Shown in pieces: positions 8,285-16,443 of a DNA stretch of 64,000 nucleotides (the stretch's first letter is position 1; each line of letters opens with the position of its first letter). Made by a program: the position numbers and the translations under genes. The notes under the pieces were generated by a model that made no database searches, was not told the DNA's origin, and was given only the letters and a program-made list of their open reading frames with translations. The DNA is from UBA1479 sp048263775 (GTDB lineage: Bacteria; Pseudomonadota; Alphaproteobacteria; Rhodospirillales; Casp-alpha2), in the NCBI GenBank assembly GCA_048263775.1, contig JBLXDU010000008.1:1-64000 (forward strand). The letters run 5' to 3'.

Positions 8285-9250
8285 ATGAACTGGTTGCGCG
8301 AATTCGTCCGGCCCAAGCTGAAGCGTCTGGTCGGTGCGGGCAAGGAAATGCCCGATAACCTTTGGCACAAATGCCCGGGTTGCAGCCAGATGATCTTCCA
8401 CCGTGATCTGGAGAAGTATCTCCACGTTTGCCAGCACTGCGGCCATCACCTGCGCATCGGCGCCGACAAGCGCCTGGCCATGCTGTTCGACGAGGGTGCG
8501 TTCGAAAAGATCACCTGGGACACGCCCAAGCCGGACCCCCTGAAATTCAAGGATACGGAAACCTATGCCGCGCGCCTTAAATCCGCGCGCGCCAAGACCG
8601 GTGACCAGGACGCCCTGATCGCGGGCGTCGGGCGCATGAACGGCCTGCCGGTGGTCGTCGCGGCCTTGAACTTCGCCTTCATGGGCGGCTCCATGGGCCA
8701 GGCCATGGGGGCCGGGCTTTTGGCCGCTGCGCGCAAGGCGGTGGATGAAAAAGCGGCCTTCGTGGTTATTCCGTCATCGGGGGGGGCGCGCATGCAGGAA
8801 GGGATTCTGTCCCTCATGCAGATGGCGCGCACGACCATTGCCGTGGACGAGGTCAAGGAAGCGGGCCTGCCCTATATCGTGGTGCTGACCGACCCGACCA
8901 CGGGCGGGGTCTCCGCCTCCTACGCCATGCTGGGCGACATTCACATCGCCGAACCCGGGGCCGTCATCGGCTTCGCCGGGCAGCGGGTGATCGAACAGAC
9001 CATCCGCGAAACCCTGCCCGAGGGTTTTCAGCGCGCCGAATACCTGCTGGAGCACGGTATGGTCGACATGGTGGTGCCGCGCGGTGAACTGCGCGACACC
9101 CTGGCCCGGGTCATCGACATGCTGCTGAACCCGGAGCCGGGCCGCCGGGTCGAAGGCTCGGACCAGGATATCGACCTTCTCGAGGGCGAAATTCTGCCGC
9201 CGGCCCGCAGCCACCGACCGGGCGCCGCCCCCGTGCCCGGCGACGACTGA
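8285..9250 (+). CDS. accD: Acetyl-CoA carboxylase carboxyltransferase subunit beta
   Basis: 321 residues. The N-terminal four-cysteine zinc ribbon is at C30, C33, C49 and C52 (CPGC...CQHC), followed by the crotonase-like carboxyltransferase domain with GGSMGQAMG and SSGGARMQEG oxyanion-hole motifs. With AccA it transfers the carboxyl group from biotin to acetyl-CoA, the first committed step of fatty acid synthesis. folC follows 29 bp later, and the accD-folC pairing is standard. The 101-bp leader carries the palindromic element noted at 8189. Confidence 0.97.
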   Translation: MNWLREFVRPKLKRLVGAGKEMPDNLWHKCPGCSQMIFHRDLEKYLHVCQHCGHHLRIGADKRLAMLFDEGAFEKITWDTPKPDPLKFKDTETYAARLKSARAKTGDQDALIAGVGRMNGLPVVVAALNFAFMGGSMGQAMGAGLLAAARKAVDEKAAFVVIPSSGGARMQEGILSLMQMARTTIAVDEVKEAGLPYIVVLTDPTTGGVSASYAMLGDIHIAEPGAVIGFAGQRVIEQTIRETLPEGFQRAEYLLEHGMVDMVVPRGELRDTLARVIDMLLNPEPGRRVEGSDQDIDLLEGEILPPARSHRPGAAPVPGDD

Positions 9251-9279
9251 TTCCCTGATTCTGTCGGACCGACCCGTCC

Positions 9280-10605
9280 ATGACTGACCCCCTCGGCGCG
9301 GATGCACCGGCGCCCCATCCTTGCGATGAAATCCTCGCCCGTCTGCTGACCCTGCATCCCAAGGTCATCGACCTGTCCCTGGACCGCGTCCATCGCCTGC
9401 TCGACCGCCTGGACCATCCGGAACGCGCGCTGCCGCCCGTGGTTCATGTTGCCGGCACCAACGCCAAGGGCTCGGTCATCGCCATCCTGCGCGCCATGCT
9501 GGAATCCTCCGGCAAGCGGGTCCACGTGCATATCTCGCCCCATCTGGTGCATTTCAACGAACGCATCCGGCTGGCGGGCGATCTGATCCCCGATGCGGAT
9601 CTGCAGGCGTTGCTGGAGGAATGCGAGGACGCCAACGGCGGCGAGCCCATCACTTTTTTCGAAATCACCACGGGGGCGGCGCTGCTTGCCTTCGCGCGCA
9701 ACCCGGCCGACGTGCTGATCCTGGAAACGGGTTTGGGCGGGCGGCTGGATGCGACCAATGTCATTGATGAGCCGCTGGTCTCGGCGATCACGCCGATCTC
9801 CCTCGACCATCAACAGTTCCTGGGGAATTCGCTGGAGGAAATCGCGGCGGAAAAGGCGGGCATCCTCAAGCCGGGGGTGCCCTGCGTGATCGGCCCGCAG
9901 CTGCCCAGCGTGCTGGCCGTGCTGGATGACCGGGCCAAGGCGGTGGGGGCGCCGGTGCTGGCCCATGGCCGTGACTGGACCGTGGCCGAAGCCCCCGACG
10001 GCACGTCGTTCGACCTGACCCTGGGCGGGGTGACGGAAACCTACCCGGCCCCCTCACTGGCCGGACGCCATCAGCTTCTCAACGCGGCCCAGGCGATCGT
10101 CTGCCTGAAGACCATGGCCGGGTTCACCAGCGCGCCGGATCAGGTCATTCGCGGTCTTGCCACGGCGCAATGGCCCGCCCGCCTGCAACGCCTGACACAG
10201 GGGCCGCTGGCCGGCACCCTGGCGCCGGGCTGGTCGCTCTGGCTCGACGGCGGACATAACGCCGCCGCCGGCGCCGCCATCGCCGCCCATGCGGGGGAAG
10301 CCTGGGGCGACAAGCCCCTGCATCTGATCTGCGGCATGATCAATTCCAAGGACCCCGGAACGTTCCTGAGCGCCCTCGCCCCTGTCGCGGCGTCGCTCAC
10401 CGGCATCGCCATTCCGGGCGAGACCAATACCCTGTCCGCCGACGAAATCGCCGCAGCAGGGGGGGCTGCCGGCCTGCCGTCGCGCACCGCCCCTTCGGTG
10501 CAGGCGGCGCTGCGGGGGCTGTCGGCGCGCGAGCAGGGGCCGGCCCGAGTGCTGATCTGCGGCTCTCTTTATCTCGCCGGCACGGTATTGCGGGACAACA
10601 CTTGA
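9280..10605 (+). CDS. folC: Bifunctional folylpolyglutamate synthase / dihydrofolate synthase
   Basis: 441 residues, Mur-ligase family. The ATP P-loop is GTNAKGS (residues 59-65). The ITPISLDHQQFLGNSLEEIAAEKAGILK segment is the Mur-ligase central signature with the Mg-binding His. It adds glutamate to dihydropteroate and to reduced folates. Its stop codon overlaps the left edge of the zinc-type operator upstream of the ArsR gene. Confidence 0.95.
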   Translation: MTDPLGADAPAPHPCDEILARLLTLHPKVIDLSLDRVHRLLDRLDHPERALPPVVHVAGTNAKGSVIAILRAMLESSGKRVHVHISPHLVHFNERIRLAGDLIPDADLQALLEECEDANGGEPITFFEITTGAALLAFARNPADVLILETGLGGRLDATNVIDEPLVSAITPISLDHQQFLGNSLEEIAAEKAGILKPGVPCVIGPQLPSVLAVLDDRAKAVGAPVLAHGRDWTVAEAPDGTSFDLTLGGVTETYPAPSLAGRHQLLNAAQAIVCLKTMAGFTSAPDQVIRGLATAQWPARLQRLTQGPLAGTLAPGWSLWLDGGHNAAAGAAIAAHAGEAWGDKPLHLICGMINSKDPGTFLSALAPVAASLTGIAIPGETNTLSADEIAAAGGAAGLPSRTAPSVQAALRGLSAREQGPARVLICGSLYLAGTVLRDNT

Positions 10606-10630
10606 ACACCTGAACATTTGTTCATATGTT
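10605..10630. promoter_or_regulatory. 12-2-12 ArsR/SmtB-type operator
   Basis: The core TGAACA-TT-TGTTCA (10611-10624) is a perfect inverted repeat. Extending it gives half sites 10605-10616 and 10619-10630 that match at 10 of 12 positions. This is the 12-2-12 arrangement bound by zinc sensors such as SmtB, ZiaR and CzrA. It ends 6 bp before the ATG of the ArsR-family gene, so it should autoregulate the sensor and its exporter. Confidence 0.82.
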
Positions 10631-10636
10631 TGGTCC

Positions 10637-11008
10637 ATGAGCACCGTAACCAAACCTGGGAAATCGCCCGCCGCCCCGGCCCCCCTGCCGGAAGGCACGC
10701 TCGACCGCGACCGGGCGGAGGAAATCGCCTCCATCTTCCATCTGTTGGGTGAGCCCAACCGCCTGTCGATCCTGGCCGCCTGCATGGCCGGGCCGCGTTC
10801 GGTCAATGATCTGGCGGCGCTGACCGGCATGTCGCCGTCCCTGACCAGCCACCATCTGCGCCTGTTGAAGGCCGCACGCCTGGTGCGCCCCCGGCGCCAG
10901 GGCAAGTTCGTGCATTACGCGGTGCACGACCACCACGTGACCTCTGTCCTGCTCGACATGATGGAACACGTGGCGGAACCCGAACATACCCACGACGAGG
11001 AGGCCTGA
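10637..11008 (+). CDS. ArsR/SmtB-family zinc-sensing repressor
   Basis: 123 residues. The winged helix covers about residues 28-95, with recognition helix SPSLTSHHLRLLKAARLV. Helix alpha5 carries D98, H100, H111 and E114. The offsets (+2, +13, +16) are exactly those of the SmtB alpha5 zinc site (D104, H106, H117, E120). The tail EPEHTHDEEA may add ligands. By family knowledge, zinc binding releases the operator at 10605-10630. The exporter gene begins 3 bp downstream. Zinc as effector is inferred from the ligand set; Co(II) is possible. Confidence 0.87.
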   Translation: MSTVTKPGKSPAAPAPLPEGTLDRDRAEEIASIFHLLGEPNRLSILAACMAGPRSVNDLAALTGMSPSLTSHHLRLLKAARLVRPRRQGKFVHYAVHDHHVTSVLLDMMEHVAEPEHTHDEEA

Positions 11009-11011
11009 GCC

Positions 11012-11665
11012 ATGTCCGCCTGCTGTGATCACGGCCATGACCACGGGCATTTTCAGGACGCCGCCACGTCCCGCGCCTACCGCCGGGTGCTGTGGTTCGC
11101 GCTGATCGTCAACGGCGGCATGTTCTTCGGTGAAATGGTTGGGGCCTATCTGTCGAAATCCGTGGCCCTGCAGGCCGACGCGCTCGACTTCCTGGGCGAT
11201 GCCGCCAATTACGGCGTTTCCCTTGCCGTGGTCGGCATGCATCTGGTCTGGCGGGCGCGGGCGGCCATGGTCAAGGGGCTGTCCATGGGCCTGTTCGGGC
11301 TTTGGGTGATCGGCACCATGGTCTGGCGGTTCATGGAGGGCGGCGTACCGGAGGCGCATATCATCACCGGGGTCGGGGTCCTGGCGCTGGTCGCCAACCT
11401 GGCGGTCACGGTGGCCCTGTTCAAGTTCCGCGAGGGCGACGCCAACATGCGGTCCGTCTGGCTGTGTTCGCGCAACGACGCCATCGCCAATGTCGCCGTC
11501 ATCGCGGCGGGGGGCGGGGTGTGGCTGTCGGGCACTTTCTGGCCCGACGTCGCCGTGGGCGGAATCATCGCGGGCTTGGCGCTGTTCGCCTCGGCCGAAG
11601 TCATCCGCCGCGCGCGGGGTGAATTGCGCCAGGCGCGCGAACCGCTGCCGGCTGCCGCCGACTGA
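11012..11665 (+). CDS. Short CDF-family cation exporter (no C-terminal domain)
   Basis: 217 residues with about six membrane segments. The N-terminal tail CCDHGHDHGH looks metal-binding. The CDF signature in TM2 reads S50-VALQADALDFLGD, with D59 and D63 as the first half of the transport site. In TM5 the usual H-x3-D is C152-x3-D156 (CSRND). The normal cytoplasmic metallochaperone-like domain is missing; the protein ends soon after TM6. It is translated right after the SmtB-type sensor, so the likely job is export of Zn(II) or a similar divalent metal by proton antiport. Confidence 0.83.
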   Translation: MSACCDHGHDHGHFQDAATSRAYRRVLWFALIVNGGMFFGEMVGAYLSKSVALQADALDFLGDAANYGVSLAVVGMHLVWRARAAMVKGLSMGLFGLWVIGTMVWRFMEGGVPEAHIITGVGVLALVANLAVTVALFKFREGDANMRSVWLCSRNDAIANVAVIAAGGGVWLSGTFWPDVAVGGIIAGLALFASAEVIRRARGELRQAREPLPAAAD

Positions 11666-11677
11666 ATTTTGGAAATT

Positions 11678-12448
11678 CTAGAAGTTGTCCTTGAGCCGCC
11701 GGGTTTCGGCGAAGACCTCGACGTAATCTCGGCCCGCAAGCCCGATCGTGCGCTGTAAATCGGGTGAATCGGCGCGCAGGAAGGGATTGGTCTTCAATTC
11801 GATGCCGATGGTCGACGGCACGGTCGGGATGTTTTTCGCCCGGGCCGCGTCGACATCCTTCATGCGTTGGACCAGGATATCGTTGTCGGGCTCCACCGAC
11901 AGGGCGAAGCGGCCGTTGGACTGCGTGTACTCATGGGCGCAAAAAACCCGGGTTTCCGGGGGCAGGGTTTTGAACTTCGCCAGGGATTTGACCATCTGCT
12001 GGGGCGTGCCCTCGAACAGCCGCCCGCAGCCCATGGCGAACAAGGTATCGCCGCAGAACAGGGCGTCCGATCCCTCGAACCAAAAGGCGATATGGCCCCG
12101 GGTATGGCCGGGCACGTCGTAGACCCGGGCCTCGGCATTCCCCAGCATATAGGTATCGCCGTCGCCGACCTGAACGTCGATGCCGGGAATGCGCGCATGA
12201 TCGGCACGCGGCCCGACGATGGTGCAGCCGGTGGCCGCCTTGATTTCCTGATTGCCGCCCGTGTGGTCGCCGTGGTGGTGGGTGTTCAGGATATGGCTGA
12301 TGGACCAGCCCTTGGCTTTGGCCGCGTCCAGCACGGGCCCCGCCACGGCGGGGTCGACCACGGCGGTCGCCCCCGTTTCCGGGCAATGGGCCAGATAGAC
12401 GTAGTTGTCGTTCAGGACCGGGATCTGATGGACGTCGAGCCGGCTCAT
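11678..12448 (-). CDS. gloB: Hydroxyacylglutathione hydrolase (glyoxalase II)
   Basis: 256 residues, metallo-beta-lactamase fold. The metal motif is T56-HHHGDH-TGG (H57, H59, D61, H62), with further ligands in DVPGHTRGHIAFWF and in CAHEYTQSNGRFA. The C-terminal helical domain binds glutathione. It hydrolyses S-lactoylglutathione to lactate and glutathione in methylglyoxal detoxification. It lies 33 bp downstream of trxA on the same strand and may be cotranscribed from the trxA promoter. Confidence 0.93.
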   Translation of the reverse strand: MSRLDVHQIPVLNDNYVYLAHCPETGATAVVDPAVAGPVLDAAKAKGWSISHILNTHHHGDHTGGNQEIKAATGCTIVGPRADHARIPGIDVQVGDGDTYMLGNAEARVYDVPGHTRGHIAFWFEGSDALFCGDTLFAMGCGRLFEGTPQQMVKSLAKFKTLPPETRVFCAHEYTQSNGRFALSVEPDNDILVQRMKDVDAARAKNIPTVPSTIGIELKTNPFLRADSPDLQRTIGLAGRDYVEVFAETRRLKDNF

Positions 12449-12481
12449 CTTTCCTGGGGAACCTCTAACGCCTTGCGGGCG

Positions 12482-12799
12482 CTAGATGTTCTGCTCCAGC
12501 CATTCTTGCAGCTTGCTTTTCGGCAGGGCGCCGATCTTGGTCGCCGCCACTTCGCCGTTCTTGAACAGCATCAGGGTCGGAATGCCGCGCACGCCATATT
12601 TGCCGGGGGTCGAGGGGTTGTCGTCGATGTTCAGCTTGGCCACGGTGACCTTGCCTTCAAGCTCGCTGGCCAATTCCTCAAGCGCCGGGGCGATCTGCTT
12701 GCACGGGCCACACCATTCGGCCCAGAAATCGACCAGGACGGGCTCGCTCGATCCAAGAACGTCGGTTTCGAAGGAGTCGTCGGTTATCTTTTTCGGCAT
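12482..12799 (-). CDS. trxA: Thioredoxin 1
   Basis: 105 residues with the classic WAEWCGPCKQ active site (C30, C33) and the cis-proline loop GIPTLML. It is a general cytoplasmic disulfide reductase. The start at 12799 is supported by AAGGTGAG a few bases upstream. In-frame Met codons further upstream give extensions with no ribosome site. It follows addA after a 194-bp gap that contains a good promoter, so it can be expressed separately from addBA. Confidence 0.96.
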   Translation of the reverse strand: MPKKITDDSFETDVLGSSEPVLVDFWAEWCGPCKQIAPALEELASELEGKVTVAKLNIDDNPSTPGKYGVRGIPTLMLFKNGEVAATKIGALPKSKLQEWLEQNI

Positions 12800-12919
12800 A
12801 TCGCTCACCTTGGGATCTGTGTCGGGGTACAGTTTTTTATGGAATTTCAGTTTCTGGGACATGCCGCTGGGTTCTCTTGCGGCCCGGGGCGGGAACCTTT
12901 GGCGCCTCACCCTGTCCTT

Positions 12920-12948
12920 GAATCTAGGGTCGCGCCCCGGCCTCGTCA
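12920..12948 (-). promoter_or_regulatory. Sigma70-type promoter for trxA-gloB
   Basis: On the minus strand, TTGACG (12948-12943) is separated by 17 nt from TAGATT (12925-12920). Transcription would begin near 12913, leaving a leader of about 110 nt before trxA. The rest of the 12800-12993 spacer holds no other feature I can support. Confidence 0.55.
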
Positions 12949-12993
12949 AGCCGCCCTGGCCGGTGCAAAAATTCCCCTTGCTTTCTCCGTGGC

Positions 12994-15900
12994 TTAGGGC
13001 GCGGCTTTGTCCAAAAGGGTGTCCGGCAGAGCCATCATGCGCGCGCCTAGGGTCCAGATCAGGGCGCAGCGCACGGGCCGGTTCGGATACAAATCCATCA
13101 ACGCCCGGCGGTATCCCGCCATTTGCGCGATATAGCCGGGATGAACATCCTCAAGACGTTCCGGCGGTGGCCGGTTGGTCTTGAAATCGGCGATCAGGAC
13201 CTCCCTCTCCGTGACCAGCAGGCGGTCGATGCGGGCGGAAATCACCCGTCCGCCGGCTTGCGCCACCAGGGGCATCTCGGCCCGGCTGCCGGGCCCGAAC
13301 AGGGGGGCCAGGGCGGGATCGTCCAGAAGGGCCAGGGTTTCCGAAAGAATTTCCGTTTGTTCGGCCGGGCTTAGATCATGGCCAGGCCGGGCCAGATAGC
13401 GCTGTGCCGCCGGCGCGCGGTCTTCAGGCGCCAGATCCGGCAGGCTTTCCAGCAATTTGTGCACGATCAAGCCCCGTTTGAAGCGGGCCCCGTCGTCGGC
13501 TCCTAAGGGCGAGGCCGCGGCGGGGGTGTCTTCGGGCCTTGAAGGCGCAAGCGGGCGGGGCGGATCAGGCTCCGCCGCGGGCGGGGTGAACAGCCAAGCG
13601 GGCGGGGCTTCGGGCTGTTCTGCGGTATCGGGCGTCTTGGCCTCGACGGGCGCCGTCTGGGGCCAGTCGAGAATCAGGCCGGCGTCTTCTTCGTCCGCGC
13701 CGCCCGCTCCCACGGCCACCGCGCCCGCCCGCACCATCCCGGCGCGGATCATCGCGTACCAGCAGCCTTCGGGCCGTTTCTGCTTGCTGTCCCATCCGGT
13801 GACGTAGAGCCGGTCCCTGGCACGGGTCATGGCGACGTAGAGCAGGCGGCGTTCCTCGGCTTGCCGCGCGGCCACGACCTCGGCGCGAAGGGCCGCCGTT
13901 ATCGTGCAGTCGTCGTCCTTGCGCCCCGGCCAATAGACCGCGCCGCTGTCCGTGATCCCGTCACCGTCATCCCACAGCAGGCTGATGGGTTTGCTGTGGC
14001 CGCCGCCCTGACAGGTATCGGGCAGGAAGACCACGGGCGCTTCCAGCCCCTTGGCCCCGTGCACGGTCATCACCCGGACATGGCCGGCGGCCTGGTCCAG
14101 ATCCCGCTTGATCTCCGTCTTGCCGGCCTCCGCCCAATGCAGGAACCGTTCAAGGGACGGCGCGTGTTCGCGCTCGAACTGCAGGGCCAGGGCCATGAAT
14201 TCCTCGATCGGATCCGCCGCGTCCGGCCCCAGGTGGCGGAGGAACTTCTCCTGCCCGCGCAGCGGACCCAGAACATGGGCGAAGAATTCATAGGGCGGTG
14301 CGGCGTCGGCCCCGGCAAGCAGGTCCGTTAGGGTCTCCGCCGCCGCCCGCCAGGTCTCCCGCTCGCCCTTGCGGTTGCGCAGTTCCGACCACAGGGTTCC
14401 CTGCCGTCCGTGGCACAGCGGCGTCAGGTCGTCGTCGTCGTTAAATCCGAACAGCGGCCCCTTCAGCACCGTCGCCAGGGTCAGATCGTCTTCGGGCAGC
14501 AGTACGAAGCGGCCCAAGGCCATCAGGTCCATGACCGCCATCTGCTCGGTCAAGACCATGCGGTCCGTGCCGGCGACGGGAATATTCCGTTGCTTCAACT
14601 GGCGGACCATTTCTTCCATGAAGCGCCCGCGCTTGCGGACCAGGATCAGGATATCGCCCGCCGTGATCGGCCGGCCTTGCGCGACCAGCATCTCGCCGTC
14701 GGCGATCCAGTCCGCCACCGTCTGGGCGATGTTCTGGGCGACCTGGACGACGGGGGCCTTCGGCCCCGGCCGGTCGACCGGCGCGTCCCAGGCGTCCGGC
14801 TGATCTTCCTCCTCGGGTTTGACGGGCGGCCAAATCTCGACCCGCCCGCCGTCGCCGGCGCGGTCAACATGATGGCGGACGACCCGCCCCAGGGAGCTCA
14901 GCGAGGCGCGCAGGTCTTCCGGCTGAAAGGTGTTGTCGACGGCCTCCAGCACCGGCGTGACGGAGCGGAAGGAAACGGACATCTCCTGTGATGTCTCCAG
15001 CGAACCGCCGAGCCCCGCCGCCCGAGCCTTCTCGGCGAAATGGGCGCGCGTTGCCTCGAAGCGCGCGGGTTCCGCCCCCTGAAAGCTGTAAATCGACTGC
15101 TTTTCGTCGCCGACGGCGAACACCGTGCGCGGGCCTTGGCGGCCCGCGTCCCAGGCCCCTTCGCCGGAAAAGAACTCGTCGGCCAGGGACTTCAGGATTT
15201 CCCATTGCGGCGGTGCCGTGTCCTGGGCCTCGTCGATCAGGATATGGGCGATCCCGCCGTCCAGCTTGTAATGCACCCAGGCGACCGCCCCCGGCGAATG
15301 GCGCAACAGACTGGCGGTCTTGAGGATCAGGTCGTCGTAATCCATCAGGGCCCGGCTGTCCTTGAGCGCGGCATAGGCATCGGCCAGGGCTGCCGCCAGA
15401 TCCATCAGCGCCGCCGTGTTCTCGGCGATGGCAAGTGCCCGCAGCTTTTCGTCGATGGCGGCGACGCGTTCCTGTTCGGCTTCCAATACGGCCTGGGTGC
15501 CCGGGGCCTGTTTCTCCACGTCCTGGGTCAGCAGGCGGACCACGGGGGTGCGCGTCTTGGTCAGGAAGGCGCGGCTGTAGGCATCGAACCCGGCGACCCG
15601 GCCAACGTCGTCCGCGGCCAGCCAGGCCGCCATCAGATCGGCGCGGTCCTTGTCCGTTTTCTTGCCGCCCGACAATGCCTGGGCGGCCTGGCGCAAGGCG
15701 GCATTATCGGGCGTCGGGGCCGCCAGGATCACCGACGCCCGGTCGTCCTCGGGCCCCAGGCCCAGCTTGCGGCGCGTCGCCATGGCCAGGCCCACCGTGC
15801 CCTGGTAGTCGCGAAACAGGCGGTTCAGACGGCTGCGGGCAAAATCCAGCGACGTCATCAAATCATCGAAGCCGCTTTCGTCGAGCAGCCCGGCTAGGTG

Positions 15901-16443
15901 GTCCATGGCCCGCGCGGCGGCACTGTCGGGCTTTTCGGTGGTGGCGTTCAACACGCGGTCGCGCGCCTCGCGCCGCAGTTCCGCCGCCGTGCGTTCGTCC
16001 ATCACCTTGAAATGGGGGGCGATCCCGGCTTCCAGGGGGAAGCGGCCCAACAGGGATTCGCAGAACGAATGGATGGTGCGGATATTGGGGCCGTCGGTGG
16101 TGTCGGCGACCTCGGCGAACATGCGGCGCACACGGGCCAGGTCGGCGTGGTCGAGCGGCACGCCCGTCTGCTGGCGATAGTCCTCCGCCAAGGCGTCGTC
16201 GTCCATCACCGCCCATTTTCCCAACAGCCGCGCCAGCCGGTTGGCCATCTCGGCAGCCGATGCCTTGGTATAGGTCAGGCAGAGGATATGGCCCGGACGC
16301 ACCCCGCTCAGCAGCAGCCGCACGATCCGGTTGGTCAGCACATGGGTCTTGCCGGTTCCCGCGTTGGCGGAGACCCAGGCCGAAATGTTCGGCTGCGCCG
16401 CGTCGGCCTGAACCCGGGTGGCGTGTGCGCGGGTTTCCTTCAT
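12994..16443 (-). CDS. addA: Helicase-nuclease AddA
   Basis: 1149 residues. UvrD-like Walker A is SANAGTGKT (residues 25-33), helicase motif II is HILIDEAQDTAPPQWE, and motif VI is LLYVAMTRARDRLYVTGWD. The C-terminal RecB-family nuclease reads ARIDRLLV...VLIADFKTNR with the following GYIAQMAGYRRAL. With AddB it resects double-strand breaks and loads RecA in alphaproteobacteria. The ATG at 16443 overlaps the addB stop by 4 bp. A longer open frame reaching 17001 lies inside addB and is not a real extension. Confidence 0.96.
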   Translation of the reverse strand: MKETRAHATRVQADAAQPNISAWVSANAGTGKTHVLTNRIVRLLLSGVRPGHILCLTYTKASAAEMANRLARLLGKWAVMDDDALAEDYRQQTGVPLDHADLARVRRMFAEVADTTDGPNIRTIHSFCESLLGRFPLEAGIAPHFKVMDERTAAELRREARDRVLNATTEKPDSAAARAMDHLAGLLDESGFDDLMTSLDFARSRLNRLFRDYQGTVGLAMATRRKLGLGPEDDRASVILAAPTPDNAALRQAAQALSGGKKTDKDRADLMAAWLAADDVGRVAGFDAYSRAFLTKTRTPVVRLLTQDVEKQAPGTQAVLEAEQERVAAIDEKLRALAIAENTAALMDLAAALADAYAALKDSRALMDYDDLILKTASLLRHSPGAVAWVHYKLDGGIAHILIDEAQDTAPPQWEILKSLADEFFSGEGAWDAGRQGPRTVFAVGDEKQSIYSFQGAEPARFEATRAHFAEKARAAGLGGSLETSQEMSVSFRSVTPVLEAVDNTFQPEDLRASLSSLGRVVRHHVDRAGDGGRVEIWPPVKPEEEDQPDAWDAPVDRPGPKAPVVQVAQNIAQTVADWIADGEMLVAQGRPITAGDILILVRKRGRFMEEMVRQLKQRNIPVAGTDRMVLTEQMAVMDLMALGRFVLLPEDDLTLATVLKGPLFGFNDDDDLTPLCHGRQGTLWSELRNRKGERETWRAAAETLTDLLAGADAAPPYEFFAHVLGPLRGQEKFLRHLGPDAADPIEEFMALALQFEREHAPSLERFLHWAEAGKTEIKRDLDQAAGHVRVMTVHGAKGLEAPVVFLPDTCQGGGHSKPISLLWDDGDGITDSGAVYWPGRKDDDCTITAALRAEVVAARQAEERRLLYVAMTRARDRLYVTGWDSKQKRPEGCWYAMIRAGMVRAGAVAVGAGGADEEDAGLILDWPQTAPVEAKTPDTAEQPEAPPAWLFTPPAAEPDPPRPLAPSRPEDTPAAASPLGADDGARFKRGLIVHKLLESLPDLAPEDRAPAAQRYLARPGHDLSPAEQTEILSETLALLDDPALAPLFGPGSRAEMPLVAQAGGRVISARIDRLLVTEREVLIADFKTNRPPPERLEDVHPGYIAQMAGYRRALMDLYPNRPVRCALIWTLGARMMALPDTLLDKAAP

